Assembly: GCA_013285405.1 (NCBI GenBank)
Contig: CP053446.1
Location: forward strand, 719,985 to 783,984
Source: Ignavibacteriota bacterium
GTDB lineage: Bacteria; Bacteroidota; Ignavibacteria; Ignavibacteriales; Ignavibacteriaceae
DNA: 64,000 nt
Direction: 5' to 3'
The notes beneath the pieces are model-generated. The model was not told where the DNA came from. It saw only the letters and a list, made by a program, of their open reading frames with translations, and made no database searches. Made by a program: the position numbers and the translations under genes. Numbering within the stretch: position 1 is the first letter of the stretch; each line of letters opens with the position of its first letter. Below are positions 7,510 to 14,964 of this stretch, piece after piece.

Positions 7510-10500
7510 CTCCCCTCCACAATTTTTATTTCCTCTTCCGTTAATCCGTAAAGCTGATAGACAAGCTCGTCTATCTGCTTATCGAGTGTTTCGCATTTAC
7601 GCTGAAGGTAGGTTTTGTCGCTTTCTGTTTTTGCTTGCTGGAGTTGCTTTTTTGTGGTGAGCATTTGATCGGATAAATTTAAAATAATTTTCATTTGGTC
7701 TTCTGTAAAATCCTGAATGGGTACAATTGGTATTTTACTAAGAAATTGCCTATTTGCAGATCTCCAATCGCCTCGGAAAGGTGCACTAATAAAAGAGAAA
7801 TACCAACTGAGTAGTTTACTATTGAGTAAGACCAATAGAATTCTCAAATCAAAATGCATGAATTGAGGTTTAAATACTAATCCTCCGACATCTACATTAT
7901 CTAAAAAGTATTTTCCTTTTGAGTCAAAAACAACTTGTATCCTTTGAACTAATCTGGGAATGCATAGCTTAACTCTATTCTGAATTCCTAAATTTTGATT
8001 TCTACCAAATCTATACCACTGTGAATCATTAAACTTACCTCTTTCTCTATTTTCTAAAACCCTTTTATTTCTCTGTAGATATTCTGCAGCCTTAGGGAAT
8101 TGCTGCTTCAACAAATTAAAATCATATAATGATGCAACCTCATTGCTTACTTGATATGGGAATAATAAGTATTGCCTATCGTTAGGCGCACTATATCTTT
8201 TTACATCTGTTCCACTCAACAAAGGATATAATAGGCTTTTTTCAATTTCTATTTCCTCGTTGAGTTCTTTAGAGAATAAAATAATACTCTCTGAAAACTC
8301 TTTGATTTTATTTAAAATAAATACACTATCAGCACTTGTTTGTAATCCAACGAAAATATCTGCAAGTACGCCTAACTCCTGTTTATCTGCTTTAATTTTT
8401 TCAAACACCTTCAAATTTTCCCCAACAACGAAATTCCAATTCTCTGGATATTCTTTAATGTTCTTTATCTGGTATTTTTTTGTTGCTGATTCATTTTCAA
8501 ACTCATCCAAATTAATAATCTTCAAATATGACATTGAAGATCTTGATGAACCCGAAAGTGTAAGAATACATGTATATGTTGTCGCGCCCTTAAAAACTTG
8601 ATTCGCACCAAAATTTATAATCTCTACTAATCTTTTATCTCGATTAATAATTTCCCTAATTGGTCTGCCATATTCTGAATTGAAAAATTTATTTGGTAAA
8701 ATCATTCCAACGAACCCATTTTCACTTATGAGGGTCAATCCTCTTTCAATAAAAGTAACATAAATATCATAACTTCCTTTAAAAGCACTTTGATATTTTT
8801 CAGCCAAATATTTGACAGTTTCAGGAGAGAATTCCGTTAATACTTGAATCCTTACATAAGGCGGATTGCCAACTATACAATCGAAACCTCCGTTACGCAT
8901 TACTTCAGGAAAGACAGTTTCAAAATCCATTGGTTTGAGTTTGAGTTCATCTAACCCTCCCTCGGTCCCTCCCAAAGGGAGGGAAGTTTGCTGCGTGAGT
9001 ATATCGGTTCCGATAAGCGAGTTACCACAGACAATGTTCTTGTTCAAATCCGGCAGTAGCTGTTCTTTAAACATTACCCAGCTATCGTTTGCAGTTGCGG
9101 TGGTTTCATCTTCAAGCAGCTTTAAGTAAAGGGAAAGCTGTGTTACTTCAACCGCCTGCTGGTCAATATCAACGCCGTAAACGTTGTTCAAAAGTATTTT
9201 TGTTTTCTGCTTCAGTGAAAGTCGGTAAGTTCCTTCAACCAGAATACAGCCGTCCCTCTTTGCCTGTTCGGGATTATTTATATACCACAGTTTGTGATAA
9301 TCGAGCAATCGCTCAAACACAGTAATAAGAAAAGAACCGCTTCCGCAGGCAATATCTGCAAAACGCATCTTCGCAATTTCTTTTGGGGTTTTCCCATCAA
9401 TGAGTTTTCCGACTGTGTTATCAACAATGTAATTAACAATATACTGCGGCGTGTAATAAACTCCGCCTGCTTTTCTTACTTCGGGTTTTTCTTCTATCGT
9501 TACTCTTTTATCGGTTGCATTAACAACCTTACCGAGAAACCTTTCATAGATAGAACCAAGTATGTGAATAGGAATTGCATCAAAGTTATATGGAGTATTT
9601 TCGTGAGAGAGTTCTTCACAAATTGCAGAGAAAGTTTTATCGTCAGGCTCAATAATATTTCTGCTGTCAATTTTGCTTTTCTTAAAAACCACACCGTTAT
9701 ACTTTGCATCGAGAGTGCGCGAAGCAGTAATAAAATCTTCCCACGCTTTTCTGCGTCTGCCAAACTCGCTTACATAGTGGTTTGGTTCGATCAGTTTATC
9801 TTCAAGGAATTTAATAAATACCAGACGGTCAATAGTTCTTTGTGTTGCTTCAGTAAGTTCTTCACTTGAAAGATGTGTGTTATTTTTCTTAAAAGATTTT
9901 GCAAGATCGTTTCTTATTTCATCAAGCTCTTCAAGAAAAGAATCATCAATTGTCTGGGTAACAGCTTTTAATCCTTTAGCTTTTTTGCCGCGTGGTTTCG
10001 GAAGTTCATCAGAATACTTTTCAATTGAGTTGTTTGCAACTGCTTCGCGGGAGAACAACCAATAAATTTCTGAAAACTTTTCTTCGTTTGCATAATCTGT
10101 GTAATGAAATTTTTTCAGTTTATAGTTTAATGCATCGTCAATATTTGGTCTGAACCTGCAATCGATGATATGAAATTCTTCGAAGTCTGTTAGTACAGCA
10201 AGAGGTGTTGATGCATTCCATCCATAACGAGCAGTCTGGAAATAAAAATCTTTATTCTCTAAACCGTGAGATGGTTTTTTAGCTTCAACAAAAAATTTAA
10301 CCGTTCGGAAATTCGGTGAAATGGAGAAAGAATAGTCAGCACGTTTCTGTGCTTTTGCAATCTGAACTGGTTTTTCAACTCTTACTTCCTGTTCGTATGG
10401 ATTCTTCTGAATATCGTGTCTTACATCCCAACCAAGAGCTATAAAAAATTTATTAATAAAATCAATTCTGACATCAGCTTCAGAATAAGGAGGGTTGAGG

Positions 10501-10586
10501 TAATGATTTTCGTTGTCTTTAAAGTCATAGACTAGTTGAATAACCGATTTGAGCGCGTTTTCGAAGGTCATTGATTGAAATACCAA
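7506..10586 (-). CDS. Type IIG restriction-modification enzyme (nuclease + N6-adenine methyltransferase + specificity domain)
   Basis: A single 1026-residue chain combining restriction and modification. The N-terminal PD-(D/E)xK-like nuclease shows RADYSF (Asp84) and VEAKKP (Glu101, Lys103). The gamma-class methyltransferase has YYTP at 377-380, motif I DIACGSGSF at 411-419, GVDID at 471-475 and motif IV NPPY at 574-577. The C-terminal 400 residues look like the TaqI/Eco57I-type target-recognition domain. Length is normal for the family. It would methylate adenine and cleave foreign DNA in the cytoplasm. Residues 535-544 (SLPLGGTEGG) are encoded by a perfect DNA palindrome and look like an in-frame insertion just before NPPY. 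The downstream membrane protein overlaps by 4 bp. Target sequence cannot be predicted. Confidence 0.88.
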   Translation of the reverse strand: MVFQSMTFENALKSVIQLVYDFKDNENHYLNPPYSEADVRIDFINKFFIALGWDVRHDIQKNPYEQEVRVEKPVQIAKAQKRADYSFSISPNFRTVKFFVEAKKPSHGLENKDFYFQTARYGWNASTPLAVLTDFEEFHIIDCRFRPNIDDALNYKLKKFHYTDYANEEKFSEIYWLFSREAVANNSIEKYSDELPKPRGKKAKGLKAVTQTIDDSFLEELDEIRNDLAKSFKKNNTHLSSEELTEATQRTIDRLVFIKFLEDKLIEPNHYVSEFGRRRKAWEDFITASRTLDAKYNGVVFKKSKIDSRNIIEPDDKTFSAICEELSHENTPYNFDAIPIHILGSIYERFLGKVVNATDKRVTIEEKPEVRKAGGVYYTPQYIVNYIVDNTVGKLIDGKTPKEIAKMRFADIACGSGSFLITVFERLLDYHKLWYINNPEQAKRDGCILVEGTYRLSLKQKTKILLNNVYGVDIDQQAVEVTQLSLYLKLLEDETTATANDSWVMFKEQLLPDLNKNIVCGNSLIGTDILTQQTSLPLGGTEGGLDELKLKPMDFETVFPEVMRNGGFDCIVGNPPYVRIQVLTEFSPETVKYLAEKYQSAFKGSYDIYVTFIERGLTLISENGFVGMILPNKFFNSEYGRPIREIINRDKRLVEIINFGANQVFKGATTYTCILTLSGSSRSSMSYLKIINLDEFENESATKKYQIKNIKEYPENWNFVVGENLKVFEKIKADKQELGVLADIFVGLQTSADSVFILNKIKEFSESIILFSKELNEEIEIEKSLLYPLLSGTDVKRYSAPNDRQYLLFPYQVSNEVASLYDFNLLKQQFPKAAEYLQRNKRVLENRERGKFNDSQWYRFGRNQNLGIQNRVKLCIPRLVQRIQVVFDSKGKYFLDNVDVGGLVFKPQFMHFDLRILLVLLNSKLLSWYFSFISAPFRGDWRSANRQFLSKIPIVPIQDFTEDQMKIILNLSDQMLTTKKQLQQAKTESDKTYLQRKCETLDKQIDELVYQLYGLTEEEIKIVEGS
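8957..8984. repeat. Palindromic element inside the restriction-enzyme gene
   Basis: TCCCTCCC at 8966-8973 and GGGAGGGA at 8977-8984 form a perfect 8-bp inverted repeat with a 3-nt AAA loop. A second CCCTCC lies at 8955-8960. On the minus strand it encodes SLPLGGTEGG, a glycine-rich stretch that breaks the otherwise ordinary composition of the methyltransferase. G+C content is far above the surrounding sequence. Confidence 0.7.
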
Positions 10587-10956
10587 AATGTTTTTCCAAA
10601 AATAGAAAAATAATTAGAATGTTATTTGAAGCTCCGAAAAAAGATTCAATTTGCTTTTCTGAATAATTCTTGCATTTTATTAGCAGGTAATTTTTCTCTA
10701 CTCTGAGAGAGCAAGATTTACAGAGTATAGTTGCTGATTAAATTACAGAGATAACACACCAGACTACTCTTCCAAAGCAGACTATAAGTCGAATTTTTAT
10801 TTGTATTGGTCTTTTAGTCTTTACACTGATTTTACAACATCATGACAATTTATTGACAATCAGCTGTTCTTGACATTGTAGTTTTTCTTAAGAATTTATA
10901 ACTCAAAGTAATTTGAGCTAAGAATAATTATTCACCACAAAATATGGAGGTTCAAA
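10587..10956. other. Divergent intergenic region between the restriction enzyme and 5'-nucleotidase genes
   Basis: 370 bp without a coding frame. The left part should hold the promoter of the minus-strand restriction gene; no clear site is visible. The right part holds the three-unit 11-bp-spaced TnACAA array (10831-10859) and a further TTGACAT at 10870, then the GGAGG ribosome site of the nucleotidase gene. The rest is AT-rich and without repeats. Confidence 0.6.
10831..10859 (+). promoter_or_regulatory. Pho-box-like triple direct repeat upstream of the 5'-nucleotidase
   Basis: Three 7-bp units, TTTACAA (10831), ATGACAA (10842) and TTGACAA (10853), start exactly 11 bp apart with 4-bp spacers. 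Read on the other strand they are TTGTCAA/TTGTCAT, close to the known enterobacterial Pho-box half-site CTGTCAT with the same 7+4+7 geometry. The array ends 97 bp before the ATG of a phosphomonoesterase gene. Binding by a PhoB/OmpR-family regulator is inferred. Confidence 0.6.
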
Positions 10957-12870
10957 ATGTTCAAGTCTTTTTTTTACTGCTTTTTTTTAATAACAATCTT
11001 TTCAACAATTATACTCGCTCAAATGGACACAATAACAATTCTTCACGTCAACGATTCACATTCAACTCTTGAGGCAATCGGACCAAGAGATGCAAATCTT
11101 GAAGGAACTCAAGGTGGGATTAGTCGTGCAGCAACTGTAATTGGTATGACTAAAATGACTGAACAAAATGTTCTTACACTTCACGGCGGTGATGTTTTCA
11201 TCGGAGATTTTTTCTTCAACAAATTTCTTGGTGTTGCAGAGTTTCAGTTAATGGCTTCACTTGGCTTTGATGCAATGGCTGTTGGCAATCACGAGTTTGA
11301 TTTGACGCCTGCATATCTTGATACTGCTTTAAGAAATTCATTTCCACCAGGATATGGATTTCCATTAATCTCATCAAACGTGAATTTGGATGATCCGACA
11401 GTTCAGCCTTTAAAAGACTATATCTTTCCATTTATTACAAAACAAGTTGGTAATGTGAAAGTCGGAATGTTCAGTCTGTTAACTCCTGAAACAAATCTTT
11501 TCTCCCAGCCTGATTCAGCAAAAGTTAGTGATGATATTGCAGGAACTGCGCTTGTAATGATTGATACTTTGAACTCGCTTGGCTGTGATTTAATAATTTG
11601 TCTTTCACATCTTGGAATTTTTTATGATCAGGATTTGGCAGCCAACATTCCCGGAATAAATATTATTATCAGTGCTCACGACCATTTAAGAACTGATCAG
11701 CCTGTTGAAATTACAGATCCACTTGGTGGAACAACCTACATAGTTCAGGCTGATGCATTTTATAAATGTATTGGCAAAATGAAAATAGCCGTTTCTCAAT
11801 CCGGAATGGAATTGATTGATTACTCATTGATTAATCTTGATGAAACAATTCCTGAAGAGCCTACTGTTAAAGCAACTATTGATGGACTGATTGCTGAAAT
11901 TGAAAATACCTGGGGGCCTGTTTATTCCCAACAAATCGGAACAGCAACTGATTTCTTTGAAGAGGTTGCCACTAATCTTGGAGAGAATGGACCACACGAT
12001 ACTCCAATCGGAAATTTTGTTACAGATGCATATCGCTGGAAAACAGGAACTGAAATAGGAATTACTGTTGGCGGTTCAACCGCACAGCCAATTTATCAGG
12101 GACCGCTTGTTGGTGCTGATGCATTCAGAGTTGTTGGCTATGGTTTTAATGAAGTTAATGGACTCGGATTCAGAATTGTAAAATTTAAACTCACAGGCGC
12201 TGATCTGATTGCAGGATTAGAACTTGGTCTTTCAATGGCTGAATTCAACGATGAATTACTTCCACAGGTTTCGGGAATGAAATACTACTATAACCTTGCC
12301 AGACCATCTTTTTCTAGAATTGAATACGTTGAAGTCGGCGGGATTCCAATTGATCTTCAGCAGGAATATTATATAACCTCAAATGAATTTTTATTAATGG
12401 CATTGACACAAATGATTCCAACAATAAACATTATTGATTCTTCACTTTATGTTAATGATTCTGAGTTCCAGGTTCTTACTGAATATATTATTTCACAACA
12501 GACAATCTCTCCTATCACCAGAGGAAATATTGTAGCTGATATAAAAGAGATTGATGAAGGTGAAACACCAGGTCAATTCAGACTTGAACAGAACTATCCC
12601 AACCCATTCAATCCTTCAACTGTAATCGGTTATCAGTTACCGGTAAGCGGTTTTGTATCACTAATAGTTTACGATGTGCTTGGTAATGAAGTTGTCACAT
12701 TAGTGAATGAATACAAACCCGCAGGAAGTTATGAAGTAGAGTTCAGTGGTCATTCTGACGAAGGTCAGAACCTGCCTGCCGGTAGGCAAGGTCTTTCAAG
12801 TGGTGTTTACTTTTATCAACTGAAAGCAGAAAACTTTATTGAGACAAAAAAAATGTTGATGCTTAAGTGA
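10957..12870 (+). CDS. Secreted 5'-nucleotidase/UshA-like metallophosphatase with T9SS sorting domain
   Basis: A 637-residue protein with a signal peptide ending near LAQMDT (about residue 22). The metallophosphatase domain shows LHVNDSH at 29-35, HGGDV at 76-80, GNHEFD at 110-115 and SAHDH, followed by the typical 5'-nucleotidase C-terminal domain (about 320-530). It should release phosphate from nucleotides or related esters outside the cell. Residues from about 588 form a T9SS type A sorting domain (LEQNYPNPFNPS to ETKKMLMLK), so the protein is exported across the outer membrane and probably attached or released there. Within that domain DNA palindromes add HSDEGQNLPAGRQG before the SGVYFYQL strand. 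The ribosome site is ATGGAGGTT. The upstream Pho-box-like array fits induction on phosphate limitation. Confidence 0.88.
   Translation: MFKSFFYCFFLITIFSTIILAQMDTITILHVNDSHSTLEAIGPRDANLEGTQGGISRAATVIGMTKMTEQNVLTLHGGDVFIGDFFFNKFLGVAEFQLMASLGFDAMAVGNHEFDLTPAYLDTALRNSFPPGYGFPLISSNVNLDDPTVQPLKDYIFPFITKQVGNVKVGMFSLLTPETNLFSQPDSAKVSDDIAGTALVMIDTLNSLGCDLIICLSHLGIFYDQDLAANIPGINIIISAHDHLRTDQPVEITDPLGGTTYIVQADAFYKCIGKMKIAVSQSGMELIDYSLINLDETIPEEPTVKATIDGLIAEIENTWGPVYSQQIGTATDFFEEVATNLGENGPHDTPIGNFVTDAYRWKTGTEIGITVGGSTAQPIYQGPLVGADAFRVVGYGFNEVNGLGFRIVKFKLTGADLIAGLELGLSMAEFNDELLPQVSGMKYYYNLARPSFSRIEYVEVGGIPIDLQQEYYITSNEFLLMALTQMIPTINIIDSSLYVNDSEFQVLTEYIISQQTISPITRGNIVADIKEIDEGETPGQFRLEQNYPNPFNPSTVIGYQLPVSGFVSLIVYDVLGNEVVTLVNEYKPAGSYEVEFSGHSDEGQNLPAGRQGLSSGVYFYQLKAENFIETKKMLMLK
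12753..12791. repeat. Two adjacent palindromes inserted in the T9SS domain of the 5'-nucleotidase
   Basis: TTCTGAC (12753-12759), loop GAAG, GTCAGAA (12764-12770) is a perfect 7-bp hairpin. It is followed directly by CCTGCCTGCCGGTAGGCAAGG (12771-12791), whose core TGCCT...AGGCA is palindromic. Together they encode SDEGQNLPAGRQG, which is absent from the homologous sorting domains of the neighbouring genes. A diverged related hairpin (TGCCTGTTGGCA) lies just past the stop codon near 12885-12896. Confidence 0.7.
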
Positions 12871-12949
12871 CTAGTCGCTTAACATGCCTGTTGGCAGATA
12901 GGGCAGAAATCCCGCATCGCGTGGAGCTTACTCAAATAGTAAATCAACA

Positions 12950-12976
12950 AAGCCTCTCACAAGGGGGAGGCTTTTA
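12950..12976 (+). terminator. Rho-independent terminator after the 5'-nucleotidase
   Basis: AGCCTC (12951-12956) pairs with GAGGCT (12967-12972), extended by G-U and C-G pairs, and is followed by a short T run. It lies 80 bp after the nucleotidase stop codon and separates this gene from the downstream barrel gene. Confidence 0.7.
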
Positions 12977-13059
12977 ATTCTTTGTTTAATACTCAGAATT
13001 GTGAACTTAAAAAATAACTGTAAATTAAAATAATAAATTATTTAAGACTTCTAATTGCG

Positions 13060-14193
13060 ATGAATAACAATTATAAGCCAGCAGAATTTATTTTGCTGCT
13101 GATCATAAGTTTTAGTTCACAATCCTCAGCACAAACTGATACTACTGAACGAGCAGGTATTGAATTGTTCCCAATAATCAGCTACGATACCGATGCTGGA
13201 TTTGGTTACGGTGCAAAAGCATTTTTCTACAATCAATTTAATACTCAGGAAAGTTTTGACATTATTCTTTTCAACAGTACTAAAGGTGAACAATGGTACA
13301 AATTCGTTTTCTCAACTCCTGATTTTGAAAACCGGCAAGGAACTAAATTCCCGTTTGCACTAGATATTACCCTCGAATACGATAAATGGAAAAATTACAG
13401 GTTGTACTATTATGGTTGGGATAATCAATCATCGGACTTTTTGAATCCGGCTGTTGAATTTAATGATCTGGCAGCAAGTGAATATTTAGAGTCAAAAATA
13501 ATTTTAAACCATGCATTTCAATCCGATCTGACAGGTCTTCTGGCTTTTAAATTTAGTTCATTAAATATTTATGATATTAGGAGAGATGAGAATCTAACTA
13601 CTCCGGATAAAGTTGACAATAAACTTCTGGACGATCCGTCTGTTAAGTTTATCTCTATTAATATTAATGGCAAATGGGATACACGAAATAGCTTCATCAA
13701 TCCTTCAACTGGTCTCGTTCTCGAAATCGAACTTGAATACGCTCCTGATATACTTGATGACAACAGTTCTTTTTTCAGACAAGCATTTGTAGTTCGGTAC
13801 TTCACAGAAATATTTTTTGAGAATTTGATACTTGCCAGCAGAGCAATGGAACAAATTTCAATCCCTGAAGCCGGCTCATCAGAATTTTTAGCAATACCTG
13901 TTGGAGGCGGCAATACTCTACGCGGTGTCCCAATGGATAAATTCAGATTTAAATCTCTATTACTTTTTAATAATGAATTAAGATACAAGATCTGGTGGCG
14001 TTTCGGTGCAATTGCCGGACTGGATATCGGTTATGGTTCGAATAAAGATTTGTATCCTGAGAACACAATTAAGTGGATAGTTAATCCTGTTGCAGGTCTC
14101 AGATTCTTTATGGATAATTTTATTGTAAGAGCAGATGTTGGTTATTATAATGGCGATATCGGCTTTTACCTGAACTTCGGACATATTTATTAA
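13060..14193 (+). CDS. Outer-membrane beta-barrel protein, Omp85/BamA surface-antigen type
   Basis: A 377-residue protein with an N-terminal signal sequence (cleavage near SSAQTD, about residue 25). The rest consists of alternating amphipathic strands and ends in an aromatic residue (FYLNFGHIY), typical of outer-membrane barrels. GGGNTLRGVPMDKF at about 286-299 corresponds to the loop-6 RGY-type motif of Omp85 family barrels, followed by the strand NNELRYKIWW. No POTRA domains are present, so this is a short 'surface antigen' type barrel rather than BamA itself. It may help export or anchor surface proteins. No strong ribosome site is seen before ATG 13060. It stands alone between a terminator and a regulatory region. 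Confidence 0.75.
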   Translation: MNNNYKPAEFILLLIISFSSQSSAQTDTTERAGIELFPIISYDTDAGFGYGAKAFFYNQFNTQESFDIILFNSTKGEQWYKFVFSTPDFENRQGTKFPFALDITLEYDKWKNYRLYYYGWDNQSSDFLNPAVEFNDLAASEYLESKIILNHAFQSDLTGLLAFKFSSLNIYDIRRDENLTTPDKVDNKLLDDPSVKFISININGKWDTRNSFINPSTGLVLEIELEYAPDILDDNSSFFRQAFVVRYFTEIFFENLILASRAMEQISIPEAGSSEFLAIPVGGGNTLRGVPMDKFRFKSLLLFNNELRYKIWWRFGAIAGLDIGYGSNKDLYPENTIKWIVNPVAGLRFFMDNFIVRADVGYYNGDIGFYLNFGHIY

Positions 14194-14496
14194 TTTTTTG
14201 CAAACTGTTACTCACCTCTTGACAAATGCTTTTAAATGGACTATTTTATCCGATATACATCTATTCTCTAAGGAAAGGTTTTGATTGAACAAATCTTTAC
14301 CTGCTCTCCTCTCAATGTTCTGCTCTCCTTAGACCTGGATGCAGTTCTTAATGATGAGTTCTGTGTTTATGTCAACCAATTGATTTTTTTGTTGGAGGCT
14401 GGTTACGATTGAATTAATTGCCGTTCACGGTTTTTTACAAATGACTGACAATTTTATGACAATTTGTAACGGTCAATAGTATATAATTGAACCAAA
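14194..14496. other. Intergenic regulatory region ahead of the lipoprotein/phospholipase/lipase genes
   Basis: 303 bp with no plausible gene. It contains TTGACA near 14220 with a T-rich -10-like region, a distant inverted repeat (TCTAAGGA at 14267, TCCTTAGA at 14326), and the Pho-box-like array at 14434-14462. A TATAAT-like hexamer follows the array just before the ATG at 14497. Confidence 0.5.
14434..14462 (+). promoter_or_regulatory. Pho-box-like triple direct repeat
   Basis: TTTACAA (14434), CTGACAA (14445) and ATGACAA (14456) are spaced exactly 11 bp start to start with 4-bp spacers. A TATATAAT element lies about 18 bp downstream and the ATG of the lipoprotein gene is 34 bp after the array. 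It is the clearest of the five copies because of the good -10-like element. Confidence 0.6.
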
Positions 14497-14919
14497 ATGA
14501 AATCAGTTATGAAAAAAATTATTGAAATCACTCTTATCATTTCAATGGTGAACCTGCTCGGCTGTTATTATCAAGAGCAGATGACACCAGTCGCTTATGA
14601 TTTTGATGAACATTCAGATATCCAGGTATCGACATCCGATACTACTTACAAATTAATGGGTGATGATTATCATTTTGCTAATGATACTCTGTTTGCTACT
14701 CTATCGACAAAAATTGACCGACAAACAACGCTTAAAACTAATATTAAAATTCCAGAAGAGAATATCAAAAGTAATGAGATTGAAAGAACCGATACCGGTA
14801 TGACCATACTTCTTACAACGGGAATTTTGATTGGTGTACTTGGACATGCATTTGTTTTAGGCTTTGACATGCAATTAGATATAAAAGGTCCAGGTGAATC
14901 AAGTGGTAACTCTTTGTAA
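14497..14919 (+). CDS. Small lipoprotein of the DTG/GLI paralogue family (copy 1)
   Basis: A 140-residue protein with a lipoprotein signal ending in VNLLGCYYQ (lipidated Cys near residue 23). Next come YHFANDTLF-like beta segments and, at about 97-125, ERTDTGMTILLTTGILIGV, a DTG motif leading into a hydrophobic glycine-rich segment that may be a membrane span. The same plan (GCYY, YxF...NDTL, I..IE...DTG..., hydrophobic tail) occurs in the genes at 22946 and 24071 and in diverged form at 32839. Function unknown. It is the first gene behind the 14434 regulatory array and precedes the phospholipase-C-like gene by 45 bp. Confidence 0.7.
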   Translation: MKSVMKKIIEITLIISMVNLLGCYYQEQMTPVAYDFDEHSDIQVSTSDTTYKLMGDDYHFANDTLFATLSTKIDRQTTLKTNIKIPEENIKSNEIERTDTGMTILLTTGILIGVLGHAFVLGFDMQLDIKGPGESSGNSL

Positions 14920-14964
14920 CAAAATTACAATGCTACATCTATTAGAAGAGATGCAGGTGATAAA

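Noticed and set aside
9294-9869. A 191-codon plus-strand frame opposite the restriction enzyme.
   Set aside because: It is the reverse of a motif-rich gene (YYTP, DIACGSGSF region), has no ribosome site and no recognisable protein features.
12884-12915. Possible small RNA or gene after the 5'-nucleotidase stop codon.
   Set aside because: The G+C-rich stretch is better explained as a diverged copy of the palindrome found inside the gene, followed by a terminator.
13060-14193. Calling the barrel protein BamA.
   Set aside because: It lacks POTRA domains and is only 377 residues, so only the Omp85-type barrel is supported.
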